NCBI GenBank assembly: GCA_031282665.1
Contig: JAITDH010000280.1
Span: forward strand, 1 to 7,912
Source of the DNA: Zoogloeaceae bacterium
GTDB lineage: Bacteria > Pseudomonadota > Gammaproteobacteria > Burkholderiales > Rhodocyclaceae
Reading direction: 5' to 3'
DNA length: 7,912 nt
Part shown: piece by piece, positions 1-6,440 of the stretch
Position numbering within the stretch: the first letter of the stretch is position 1
Layout: each line of letters starts with the position of its first letter
Position numbers and translations under genes: made by a program
The notes under the pieces: generated by a model
The model's input: the letters and a program-made list of their open reading frames with translations, nothing else
The model's database searches: none
Told to the model about the DNA's origin: nothing

Positions 1-453
1 CGTTTCATCGTGCTTGTCAGCAGCGCTTTCGTCATCGTATTGGCGGCGTTCATCGTGCCGCTTCTCATGGGGGGTTCCGGTTCGCCGGGAGAGGCCGACG
101 ATATCGAAGTGCGCATCGCCCCGGTGGCGCGCATCACGCAGGAAGACCTGGCTGCCAGCACGGCGGAGGCTGGCGCGGAAAATGCCACGCAGGGCGGCGA
201 GGCGGCCGAGCCCAGGGATGGGGCGACGGTCTATGCCCTGGTCTGTACCACCTGCCACGACACAGGCATCTCCGGTTCGCCGAAGAAGGGCGACAAGGAA
301 GCCTGGGCGCCCCGCATCGCCACCGGTAAGGAGGCGCTTTACGGCTCCGCCCTGGCAGGCAAGGGCGTCATGCCTCCCAGGGGCGGCAACAGCAGCCTGT
401 CCGATGAGGAAGTCAAGAACGCGGTGGATTTCCTGGTCGATTCCGCCAGTTGA
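1..453 (+). CDS. Cytochrome c5 family protein, 3' part (5' end outside window)
   Basis: Small periplasmic electron carrier with one covalently bound c-type heme. The reading frame is open from base 1, so the annotated GTG-like start at base 10 is probably internal and the true start lies upstream. In the visible 150 residues, the first ~24 form a hydrophobic membrane anchor. An Ala/Glu/Gly-rich linker follows (about 25-73). The heme domain then carries CTTCH at 82-86 and the distal Met ligand in GVMPPRGG (Met124). The pattern of heme motif, then GKEALY, then GVMPPRGGN, then a C-terminal helix (DEEVKNAVDFLV) is typical of c5 cytochromes. It is followed by a strong terminator, so it ends its own transcription unit. 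The gene just downstream encodes a di-heme peroxidase that needs a small electron donor, and this cytochrome is a plausible partner (inference). Confidence 0.9.
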   Translation, partial: RFIVLVSSAFVIVLAAFIVPLLMGGSGSPGEADDIEVRIAPVARITQEDLAASTAEAGAENATQGGEAAEPRDGATVYALVCTTCHDTGISGSPKKGDKEAWAPRIATGKEALYGSALAGKGVMPPRGGNSSLSDEEVKNAVDFLVDSAS

Positions 454-476
454 TGCCTTTTCCCTCCACTTGGAAT

Positions 477-504
477 GCCAGAGCCTTGTCTCTGGCGTTT
501 TTTT
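477..504 (+). terminator. Rho-independent terminator after the cytochrome c5 gene
   Basis: A perfect 7-bp stem, GCCAGAG (477-483) and CTCTGGC (490-496), with a 6-nt loop is followed by G and seven T residues (498-504). It sits 24 nt after the cytochrome stop codon and faces the right way to end that transcript. It implies that the peroxidase downstream has its own promoter. Confidence 0.9.
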
Positions 505-563
505 GCATGTTTCCGTCGGGATTAGGGATAGAATGAGAGACATCCGTTCATGGCAGATTCATC
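505..563 (+). promoter_or_regulatory. Probable promoter/leader of the peroxidase gene
   Basis: This is the only space between the upstream terminator and the peroxidase start, so a promoter is expected here. The best -10-like hexamer is TAGAAT at 529-534 (five of six to consensus). No convincing -35 lies at 16-18 nt: TTGCAT at 503-508 is 20 nt away. No FNR/ANR-type TTGAT-N4-ATCAA box is visible. The ribosome-binding site is weak (GGCAG, 552-556). Confidence 0.3.
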
Positions 564-1640
564 ATGAGTAAACCGTTACGTTCGAATCGTTCTGCCTCGT
601 GGATGAATGGCTTGTTGCCGGGGTTGGTAATCATCGTGGCCCTGTCCGGCATGTGGTTCGTCTATGGGATGTTCTATTCCTGGGGCGAGGACGAAAAGGG
701 CGACAACTGGGACGACAATCGGGACATGACATTCAGTTCCACGCAACCGACTGCGGGGACGCAGCGTCCGGATGAACCGATCCTTCCCATTTCCCCGTTG
801 AGCGGCCTGGACCCGCAGAAGGTGGCGCTCGGGCAGATTCTTTTCCACGATGTCCGCCTCTCGCGGAATGGCACCATCAGTTGCGCGACCTGCCACGACC
901 TGATGCGGGGCGGGGTCGATCATCTGCCCCGTTCGTTCGGCGTCGACAATGCGGAAGGGTCGGTCAATACGCCGACCGTCTACAACTCCGTTTTCAATTT
1001 CCGGCAATTCTGGGATGGCCGCGCGGCAACGCTGGAAGAGCAGGTGGAAGGCCCCCTCCTGAACCCCGTGGAAATGGCGACGGACTGGCGGCACATCATC
1101 ACGGTATTGAGCGCCGACGCGCAGATCAGCGCCCGCTTTCGCGCCATCTACAATACCCCGCCCACACAGCAGGGCGTGCAGGAAGTCATCGCTGAATTCG
1201 AGCGTTCGCTGGTGACGCCTTCCCGCGTGGATCGCTGGCTGCGCGGCGATGGAAAAGCGCTCAGCGAGGAAGAGCTGGCCGGTTACCAGGCTTTCAAGAG
1301 ACATGGCTGCATGGCCTGCCACCAGGGGGAAAACGTGGGCGGCAATCTCTTCCAGCGCTTCGGTATCATGCAGGACTATTTCGCCGGGCGCGAGGCGAGC
1401 CAGGCCGACCTGGGGCGTTTCAACGTCACCGGCCGGGAGGAGGACAGGTACGTGTTCAAGGTGCCGAGCCTGCGCAACGTGGCGATCACCGCGCCTTATT
1501 TCCATGACGCGTCGGTGAATACCCTGGAAGAAGCCGTGGCGATCATGGGGCGTTACCAGTTGGGCGTGGACCTGCCGCGTGAAGATGTCCAGGCCATCGT
1601 GCTCTTCCTGCATGCCTTGACGGGAGAACGATTGCAATGA
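564..1640 (+). CDS. Membrane-anchored di-heme cytochrome c peroxidase (CcpA/MauG superfamily)
   Basis: Reduces hydrogen peroxide to water in the periplasm with electrons from small c-type cytochromes. The 358 residues start with one hydrophobic segment (about 17-37) and no obvious signal-peptidase site, so the enzyme is probably anchored to the inner membrane. Two heme motifs are present: CATCH at 107-111 (N-terminal, peroxidatic heme) and CMACH at 249-253 (C-terminal, electron-entry heme). Other family marks are the LFHDVRLS segment (93-100), the inter-heme Trp of FWDGRA (Trp150), PSLRN (301-305), PYFHD (311-315) and the second-heme Met ligand in AVAIMG (Met328). That Met supports a peroxidase rather than MauG, which has Tyr there. 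The distal His of the first heme in the Pseudomonas-type enzyme (the H of SIGH) is Val127 here (RSFGV). The stop codon overlaps the start of the downstream c-di-GMP gene. Confidence 0.93.
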   Translation: MSKPLRSNRSASWMNGLLPGLVIIVALSGMWFVYGMFYSWGEDEKGDNWDDNRDMTFSSTQPTAGTQRPDEPILPISPLSGLDPQKVALGQILFHDVRLSRNGTISCATCHDLMRGGVDHLPRSFGVDNAEGSVNTPTVYNSVFNFRQFWDGRAATLEEQVEGPLLNPVEMATDWRHIITVLSADAQISARFRAIYNTPPTQQGVQEVIAEFERSLVTPSRVDRWLRGDGKALSEEELAGYQAFKRHGCMACHQGENVGGNLFQRFGIMQDYFAGREASQADLGRFNVTGREEDRYVFKVPSLRNVAITAPYFHDASVNTLEEAVAIMGRYQLGVDLPREDVQAIVLFLHALTGERLQ

Positions 1641-4507
1641 AGATGAAGCCCCTCCTGCGTTCGCTCTTCCCCTGGCTTTTGCTGGCGGTGCTGGGCTGCG
1701 TCCTGTTCGTGCTCAATTTCCTGAGCCGTTCCCTGAATGATGACGAACGCAACCAGATGGAACTGGAAGTGCGCCAGATTCTGACCCTGGACACCCGCAT
1801 CAATCTCGATGTCCTGCGCCTGCGCCACCGGCAGTTGCTGGGCTACGATTCCCTCAGCAATTCCTCCGAGCAGGTCGATCGCCTGCTGGCCCGCATGCAG
1901 GCTTCCTTCGTTCGCATGGGGCTGCCCGATACCCTGAAAGCCAGCCGCGAATCCTGGAAGAACAAGGAGCTGGCGCTGGACGATTTCAAGCGCCAGAACA
2001 CGGTGCTGGTCAATTCCCTCTACCATTTCGTGAACCTTTCCCGTGCGTTGCAGGACGGCGGAAGCGGCGGGGCGAGCGTTGCCTCGGCGGTGACGCGCGA
2101 CGTGCTGATTTTCGTCAATGAGCAGAACGCCGAGAGAATCCCCGCGATCATCGACAACCTGAATCGCCTGGAAGCCGGCAGCGCCGCCTGGGGCAATCTC
2201 TCCACCCAGGCGCTGCTCCTCTCCGCGCATGGCCGGCAGATCGTCAACAACCACCTGCCGGTGCAAAGGCTGATGCAGGGCATGACCAACAACAGCTTTC
2301 CGCAGGACATCGAACGCGCCTACGGCGAATATATCAAGGCCTATTCCCAGCGGATGTTCCGCGCGGAGGAATACCGCCGGTTGATGGCGATCTTCTCGCT
2401 CCTGATGGTCGCCAGCGTCGTCCTGATCATGCTCCGCCTGCAACAGACCGCCAGCGAACTGGAACGCAGCCACGCGCTCCTGGACAACATTGCCGACCAC
2501 CTGGGCGAAGGCATCCTGAGCTTCGACGCGCACGGCAGGATCAACTTCATGAACCAGCGCGCCGAAATCCTGCTCGGCAAAAAGGAAAACGACCTCATCG
2601 AGACCGACGCGCTCGACATCTGGCCGAGGGGCGAAGGGGCGAATTCCGCCTTCCGCGCCGCCGTGCAGTCCAACGCGCCCTATGAAGGCGAAGAATGGCT
2701 GCAACGCACCACTGGCGAACGCTTCCCGGCCGTCTTCCTCGGCGGGCCCCTGCCGCAGATGGATGACGAAACCCAGCGGGGCTATGTCACCTCTTTCCGC
2801 GACGTCACTGTGCAGCGCCAGGCCGAAGAGCGCCTCAGGACCGCCGCCCGCGTCTTCGACAATCTTTCCGAAGCGATGACCATCGCCGACGCCAATGGCC
2901 TCATCCAGTCGGTCAATGCCGCGTTCACCAACATCACCGGCTACACCGAAGCGGAAGCCATCGGCAAGACGCCGGGCAAGCTGCTCGGCTCCGGCCTGCA
3001 CGAGCAGGGATTCTTCCGCAGCATGTGGCGGACGCTGAATGAAGAAGGACAATGGCAGGGGGAAATCATCAACCGCCGGAAGAGCGGGGAAACCTATCCC
3101 GAATGGCTTTCCATCACCGTGGTCAAGAACGAGCGCGGGGAAGTGCTGCAATACATCGGGTTGTTCTCCGACATCTCCGAGCGCAAGCAGGCGGAAGCCT
3201 ACATCCACCACCTTGCCTATCACGACCCGCTCACCGGCCTCGCCAACCGCCTGCTCTTCAACGACCGTCTCGGCAACGCCATGCAGCAGGCGCACCGCAC
3301 CCGGCGTCCCCTGGCGGTCATGCTCTTCGATCTCGACCACTTCAAGACCATCAACGATTCCCTCGGCCACCACGCCGGCGACCTGCTCCTTGCCGCCGCC
3401 AGCGAACGCATGGCCCGCCTGCTGCGGGAAGGCGACACCCTGGCCCGCCTGAACGGCGACGAATTCGCCCTGCTCCTGCCGGAAATCACCTCGCATGCCG
3501 ATGCCGCCACCCTGGCCAGCCGCATCCTGCAGGAATTCGCCAAATCCTTCGACCTGGAAGGCCGGGAAATCTTCATCTCCTCCAGCATCGGCATCGCCGT
3601 CTATCCCTCGGACGGAGAAAACGAGGAAGTCCTCCTCAAGAACGCCGACATCGCCCTTTCCAACGCCAAGGGCGCGGGCCGCGCGATCTTCCGCTTCTTC
3701 CTCGAAAGCGACAGCACCAATTCGCTCGAACTGCTGGAACTGGAAACCGACCTGCGCCACTCCGTCAACCGCAACGAACTGCGCCTCTACTACCAGCCGC
3801 AGGTCAACACGCGCAGCGGGATGATCTACGGCGTGGAAGCCCTGGTTCGCTGGCAGCATCCCACGCGCGGCCTGTTATTCCCCGACCGGTTCATCGCCTT
3901 GGCAGAAAACTGCGGCTATATCGACATCCTCGGGCGCTGGTGCCTGGAAACCGCCTGCAAGCAACTCGTCGAATGGCGGAAAAACAACATCCCCATCCAG
4001 CGCGTGGCCGTCAATGTCTCCGCGCGCCAGCTTCGTTCCCCCGATTTCGTGGAAATGGTCCTGGAAACGGTCAAGGCAACCGGCATCGACCCCTCCTGCC
4101 TGGAACTCGAACTGACGGAATCCTCGATGTCCGACGACCCGGAACGCGCCTTCAAGATTTTCGCGCAACTGCGCGAAACGGGCATCCGCGTCGCCATCGA
4201 CGACTTCGGCACCGGCTACTCCTCGCTTTCCTATCTCTCCCGCTATCCGGTCAACATCGTCAAGGTCGACAAGAGCTTCATCGACCACATCTGCGGCGGC
4301 GAGCACGACACCTTCTCCGTCGTGCAGGCCATCATCGTGCTGGCGCACACCCTGAAAATGGAAACGGTGGCCGAAGGCGTGGAAACCGAGGAACAGCGCA
4401 AAATGCTCACGGGCCTGGACTGCGACCTCCTGCAAGGCTATCTGTTCTCTCGTCCCTGCCCCGCCGCCGACCTCCTCGAACTGCCCTGCGTGGAAGAAAA
4501 CGAATGA
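1637..4507 (+). CDS. DAHL-PAS-PAS-GGDEF-EAL cyclic-di-GMP signalling protein
   Basis: Membrane sensor that makes and/or breaks cyclic di-GMP. Order in 956 residues: TM1 (about 11-29); a helical periplasmic domain (about 35-245) resembling DAHL, with the NLDVLRLRHRQLLGYDSL signature at 56-73; TM2 (about 249-267); PAS1 (about 280-395); PAS2 (about 403-517) ending in SDISERKQAE; GGDEF (about 520-685); EAL (about 698-950). In GGDEF, the metal and substrate residues FDLD (564-567), N573 and D574 are present. The signature reads NGDEF (606-610), so the first Gly is Asn. An RxxD inhibitory site (R597-D600) sits exactly five residues before it. EAL catalytic residues look complete: E734 (EAL), N793, E825, D855/D856 (DDFGTGYSS), K876, E913 and Q933. 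Phosphodiesterase activity is therefore likely; cyclase activity is less certain. The ATG overlaps the peroxidase stop (ATGA) and is preceded by GGGAG at 1622-1626, which suggests translational coupling. The periplasmic ligand is unknown. Confidence 0.93.
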   Translation: MKMKPLLRSLFPWLLLAVLGCVLFVLNFLSRSLNDDERNQMELEVRQILTLDTRINLDVLRLRHRQLLGYDSLSNSSEQVDRLLARMQASFVRMGLPDTLKASRESWKNKELALDDFKRQNTVLVNSLYHFVNLSRALQDGGSGGASVASAVTRDVLIFVNEQNAERIPAIIDNLNRLEAGSAAWGNLSTQALLLSAHGRQIVNNHLPVQRLMQGMTNNSFPQDIERAYGEYIKAYSQRMFRAEEYRRLMAIFSLLMVASVVLIMLRLQQTASELERSHALLDNIADHLGEGILSFDAHGRINFMNQRAEILLGKKENDLIETDALDIWPRGEGANSAFRAAVQSNAPYEGEEWLQRTTGERFPAVFLGGPLPQMDDETQRGYVTSFRDVTVQRQAEERLRTAARVFDNLSEAMTIADANGLIQSVNAAFTNITGYTEAEAIGKTPGKLLGSGLHEQGFFRSMWRTLNEEGQWQGEIINRRKSGETYPEWLSITVVKNERGEVLQYIGLFSDISERKQAEAYIHHLAYHDPLTGLANRLLFNDRLGNAMQQAHRTRRPLAVMLFDLDHFKTINDSLGHHAGDLLLAAASERMARLLREGDTLARLNGDEFALLLPEITSHADAATLASRILQEFAKSFDLEGREIFISSSIGIAVYPSDGENEEVLLKNADIALSNAKGAGRAIFRFFLESDSTNSLELLELETDLRHSVNRNELRLYYQPQVNTRSGMIYGVEALVRWQHPTRGLLFPDRFIALAENCGYIDILGRWCLETACKQLVEWRKNNIPIQRVAVNVSARQLRSPDFVEMVLETVKATGIDPSCLELELTESSMSDDPERAFKIFAQLRETGIRVAIDDFGTGYSSLSYLSRYPVNIVKVDKSFIDHICGGEHDTFSVVQAIIVLAHTLKMETVAEGVETEEQRKMLTGLDCDLLQGYLFSRPCPAADLLELPCVEENE

Positions 4508-4520
4508 TCGGGTCGGGCGG

Positions 4521-4889
4521 TCAGATCTGCGTATATTTATCCTTGCGCCCGTAGCTTTTTTCCACCGGATATTTCTCCGCGTTCTTCGCCATCTTGCGCA
4601 TGAAAGCGGCGGCCAGGTCGATGCGGGCGCGGTCGGCGAGGAGAAGCAAATAAGCCAGGACATCGGCGCATTCATCCGCCAGGACCTCGCGGTTTTCCGG
4701 CTGGGCGCAGAAAGCCTCCACCTCCTCGTCGTTTTTCCACTGCGCCAGTTCCAGCACCTCCGCCGCCTCCAGGGCAAGGGAAAGCATCAGATCCTTGGGC
4801 TTGTGGAACTGCGCCCAGTTTCGTTCATCGCGGAAATCCCGGATGGCCCGGGTCAGATCTTCCAATGTCTGGTTCCGAGTTTGAGTCAT
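4521..4889 (-). CDS. dCTPP1/MazG-like nucleotide pyrophosphohydrolase
   Basis: All-alpha NTP pyrophosphatase that hydrolyses nucleoside triphosphates, often modified or non-canonical pyrimidine dNTPs, to the monophosphate and PPi. The 122 residues carry the Mg-binding pattern EAAE (41-44), then 28 residues, then ECAD (73-76), matching the family rule E-x2-E-x(12-28)-E-x2-D. They also have the N-terminal substrate region NWAQFHKPKDLMLSL (24-38) and the C-terminal KYPVEK...KY signature of the RS21-C6/dCTPP1 group. The start was placed at base 4889, not at the ATG at 4905-4907: a GGAGA ribosome-binding site (complement of 4896-4900) lies 6 nt before the inner ATG and inside the longer version. 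The start lies within the 3' end of rlmJ, so translation is probably coupled. The exact substrate cannot be read from sequence. It ends 13 nt from the convergent c-di-GMP gene. Confidence 0.9.
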   Translation of the reverse strand: MTQTRNQTLEDLTRAIRDFRDERNWAQFHKPKDLMLSLALEAAEVLELAQWKNDEEVEAFCAQPENREVLADECADVLAYLLLLADRARIDLAAAFMRKMAKNAEKYPVEKSYGRKDKYTQI

Positions 4890-5736
4890 TTGTTTTCTCC
4901 ATGACATTCCACCCCGCTCCCGCGTCCTCGCCCAGGCGCGCCGCGAGCCAGGGCAGGCACTCGCGCAGGGTTGCCGCCAGGGTCCACGGAGGATTCAGGA
5001 CGAAAAGGCCGCTCCCGTACATGCCCAGCCCATCCGGCGAAACCGCGCGGACATCCAGGGTCGCGTCGAGCCAGGGCGCGCCCAGGCGTCGCAATCGTTC
5101 GGGCAACTGGCGCGCCTCCAGCCGGGCCAGGCGGGGATACCAGACGGCATAGACGCCGGTGGAAAAGCGCCGCAGGGCGTCCCGCAGGGTATCCAGCACG
5201 ACGGCATAATCGGCGCGCACCTCGTAGGAAGGGTCGATGAACACCAGCGCCCGGCGCGAAGGCGGCGGCAGCAGGGACTTCAAAAGCGTGAGACCGTCGT
5301 CCTGCGCCACGCGGATTTTGTCGCGCGGAGGAATATGGCGCGCCAGCGTCCGGGCTTCCTTCGAATGCAACTCGAAAAACCGCAGGCTATCCGTCCGGCG
5401 CAATGCCTGGCGCATCAACCAGGGCGAACCGGGATAATGGCGCAACACCCCGTCCGGATTCAGTTCGCGCACGCTGGCGAGATAATCCGCCACGGCTGGC
5501 GGCGCGTCATTTGCCTGCAAAACACCCTGCCAGATGCGCCCGATGCCCTCCCTGAATTCGCCCAGTTTTTGCGCCTCGGGCGAATCCAGGACATAGCGCC
5601 CGCCGCCGGCATGGGTATCGACCGCCAAGAGCGGCGTTTCCTTTTGCGCCAGATAGCGCAGCATCGCCAGCAAAGCGACATGCTTCAGAACGTCGGCATG
5701 GTTCCCCGCATGGAAGGCATGGCGATAACTCAACAT
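4825..5736 (-). CDS. rlmJ: 23S rRNA (adenine(2030)-N6)-methyltransferase RlmJ
   Basis: SAM-dependent enzyme that methylates N6 of A2030 in 23S rRNA. The 303-residue product opens with the family-diagnostic N-terminus MLSYRHAFHAGNHADVLKH. It has the SAM-binding strand and loop VDTHAGGGRY (39-48), and a catalytic motif IV DPSY (168-171), the DPPY-type motif of N6-adenine methyltransferases. Further marks are YPGSPW (101-106), ELH (122-124) and GSGLFVLNPPW (241-251). The Escherichia coli enzyme is about 280 residues. Here a polar tail of about 25 residues (from about 279) extends past the usual end, and its codons overlap the first 65 nt of the next gene in another frame. The start is 3 nt after the stop of the upstream heme-monooxygenase gene. 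No strong ribosome-binding site is visible, which fits coupling to the gene before it. Confidence 0.95.
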   Translation of the reverse strand: MLSYRHAFHAGNHADVLKHVALLAMLRYLAQKETPLLAVDTHAGGGRYVLDSPEAQKLGEFREGIGRIWQGVLQANDAPPAVADYLASVRELNPDGVLRHYPGSPWLMRQALRRTDSLRFFELHSKEARTLARHIPPRDKIRVAQDDGLTLLKSLLPPPSRRALVFIDPSYEVRADYAVVLDTLRDALRRFSTGVYAVWYPRLARLEARQLPERLRRLGAPWLDATLDVRAVSPDGLGMYGSGLFVLNPPWTLAATLRECLPWLAARLGEDAGAGWNVMEKTNDSNSEPDIGRSDPGHPGFPR

Positions 5737-5739
5737 GGG

Positions 5740-6045
5740 CTACAAAACCGCCGAAAAAAGTTCCAGCCGCGGACCTTCCAGATACCATTCGCGGGCGCTC
5801 TTCGCCGCGTTGGCATGCGCCTTCATGAAGGCCTCCGAATGCGTCCAATCGACAAACGCCTGCTCCGACTCCCATTCCGTATGCGAAGCGAAGAGGGTGA
5901 AATTTGCATTGCTATCGCCGCGCAGGAGATGAAAGCGAACAAACCCCGGCACCTCGCCCAGATAACTCTCCCGGCGACGCCAGTGCTCGACGAATTCCTC
6001 TTCCCGCCCGCGGGCGATCTTGAAGCGGTTCATGGCCAGGAACAT
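5740..6045 (-). CDS. IsdG-type heme-degrading monooxygenase (ABM fold)
   Basis: Small ferredoxin-fold enzyme of the antibiotic-biosynthesis-monooxygenase superfamily, likely dimeric and cytoplasmic. The 101-residue product MFLAMNRFKI... shows the three residues of the IsdG/IsdI active site at almost identical positions: Asn6 (AMNRF), Trp67 (FVDWTHS) and His77 (KAHANA). Conservation also covers VPGFVRFHLLRG (32-43) and the FASHTEWES strand (52-60). In this family Asn, Trp and His support ring-opening of bound heme with iron release, so heme degradation is the best prediction. The start at 6045 was chosen because homologues of this family begin there. The frame stays open to 6396, but that extension translates the palindromic repeat. 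No clear Shine-Dalgarno lies before it, and Met5 is an alternative start. It leads an operon with rlmJ and the pyrophosphohydrolase. Confidence 0.85.
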   Translation of the reverse strand: MFLAMNRFKIARGREEEFVEHWRRRESYLGEVPGFVRFHLLRGDSNANFTLFASHTEWESEQAFVDWTHSEAFMKAHANAAKSAREWYLEGPRLELFSAVL

Positions 6046-6075
6046 GGTTGCAAAGGATCGGTGAAAAGAGAGCGG

Positions 6076-6104
6076 ACTATACCGTAATGGCACGCAGCGG
6101 GAAA
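6076..6104 (-). promoter_or_regulatory. Candidate promoter of the heme monooxygenase-rlmJ operon
   Basis: On the minus strand a TATAGT -10-like box (complement of 6076-6081) is preceded after 17 nt by TTTCCC (complement of 6099-6104), a poor -35 match. It sits about 30 nt upstream of the start at 6045, a suitable distance. The -10 is good and the -35 weak, so this is only a candidate. Confidence 0.3.
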
Positions 6105-6140
6105 GCCGCGGACAACCAATGAGCGTGATTGAAAGTGGAG

Positions 6141-6313
6141 GCAAACCCGTGCGTTTACCTCCCACTTCGTCATTGCGAGGCGCGCAGCGCCGTGGCAATC
6201 CAGGCGGCGGCTTGGTTTTCTGGAACGACAAAGCAAGCGGAAAGGCCATCTGGATTGCCACGGGCCTGCGGCCCTCGCAATGACGAGGTGGAGGGTGAGC
6301 GCATAGGTTTTGC
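6141..6313. repeat. 173-bp imperfect palindromic element (REP/MITE-like)
   Basis: Long inverted repeat. The left arm 6141-6203 and right arm 6250-6313 are near reverse complements, with the dyad centre near 6227. The core CGTCATTGCGAGG (6168-6180) is mirrored by CTCGCAATGACG (6274-6285), and GTGGCAATCCAG (6192-6203) by CTGGATTGCCAC (6250-6261). Arms extend outward with mismatches to gcaaaccc and ggttttgc. The central 46 nt are partly complementary too (GCTTG with CAAGC). The CATTGCGAG/GGCAATCC core is of the type dispersed in many proteobacterial genomes (recalled, not searched). Read-through gives typical spurious peptides such as RHCEARSAVAIQ on the plus strand. The rest of the 395-bp gap 6046-6440 holds only the candidate promoters listed. 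No target-site duplication was found. Confidence 0.85.
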
Positions 6314-6395
6314 ACTCGCGCTTCGCTTGGTAAGGTTTTTCCCACTTTGGATTGTGCACCCATCTGGAAATGTCCAGCGACGATCCTCCGTGTCA

Positions 6396-6404
6396 TGTGA
6401 TAAT
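6396..6404 (+). promoter_or_regulatory. Candidate extended -10 promoter of the M48 protease gene
   Basis: TGTGATAAT is an extended -10 (TG-n-GATAAT, five of six to TATAAT) 37 nt before the ATG at 6441. The -35 region at the right distance (6376-6381, AGCGAC) is poor, as allowed for extended -10 promoters. A short perfect dyad, CTGGA-AATG-TCCAG (6364-6377), overlaps the -35 zone and might be an operator. Confidence 0.35.
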
Positions 6405-6440
6405 GCCACTCCCTTCGTTTCCTGCCTGAAAGGCAATTCC

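Noticed and set aside
505..563. FNR/ANR box upstream of the peroxidase, as known for some ccp genes
   Set aside because: No TTGAT-N4-ATCAA-like sequence could be found in the gap.
1553..3859. A 768-codon open frame on the minus strand opposite the c-di-GMP gene
   Set aside because: It lies antisense to a gene with clear domains, has no recognisable domain itself, and is explained by GC-rich codon bias leaving the opposite frame open.
3052..4554. A 500-codon plus-strand frame inside the EAL-encoding part
   Set aside because: Arg/Pro/His-rich composition typical of a shifted frame; the overlapping GGDEF-EAL frame carries the real motifs.
5335..6087. A 250-codon plus-strand frame opposite rlmJ and the heme monooxygenase gene
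   Set aside because: Antisense to two recognised families, no domain signal of its own.
6141..6313. CRISPR array or insertion sequence with a transposase
   Set aside because: There is only one inverted pair, no direct repeats with spacers and no transposase coding sequence.
6046..6396. N-terminal extension of the heme monooxygenase up to 6396 on the minus strand
   Set aside because: Also repeat read-through; the ABM family begins at the MFLAMNRF start.
6129..6440. N-terminal extension of the M48 protease from a start at 6129
   Set aside because: The extra residues are translation of the palindromic repeat (RHCEARSAVAIQ type). The ATG at 6441 has a ribosome-binding site and starts a sensible membrane protein.
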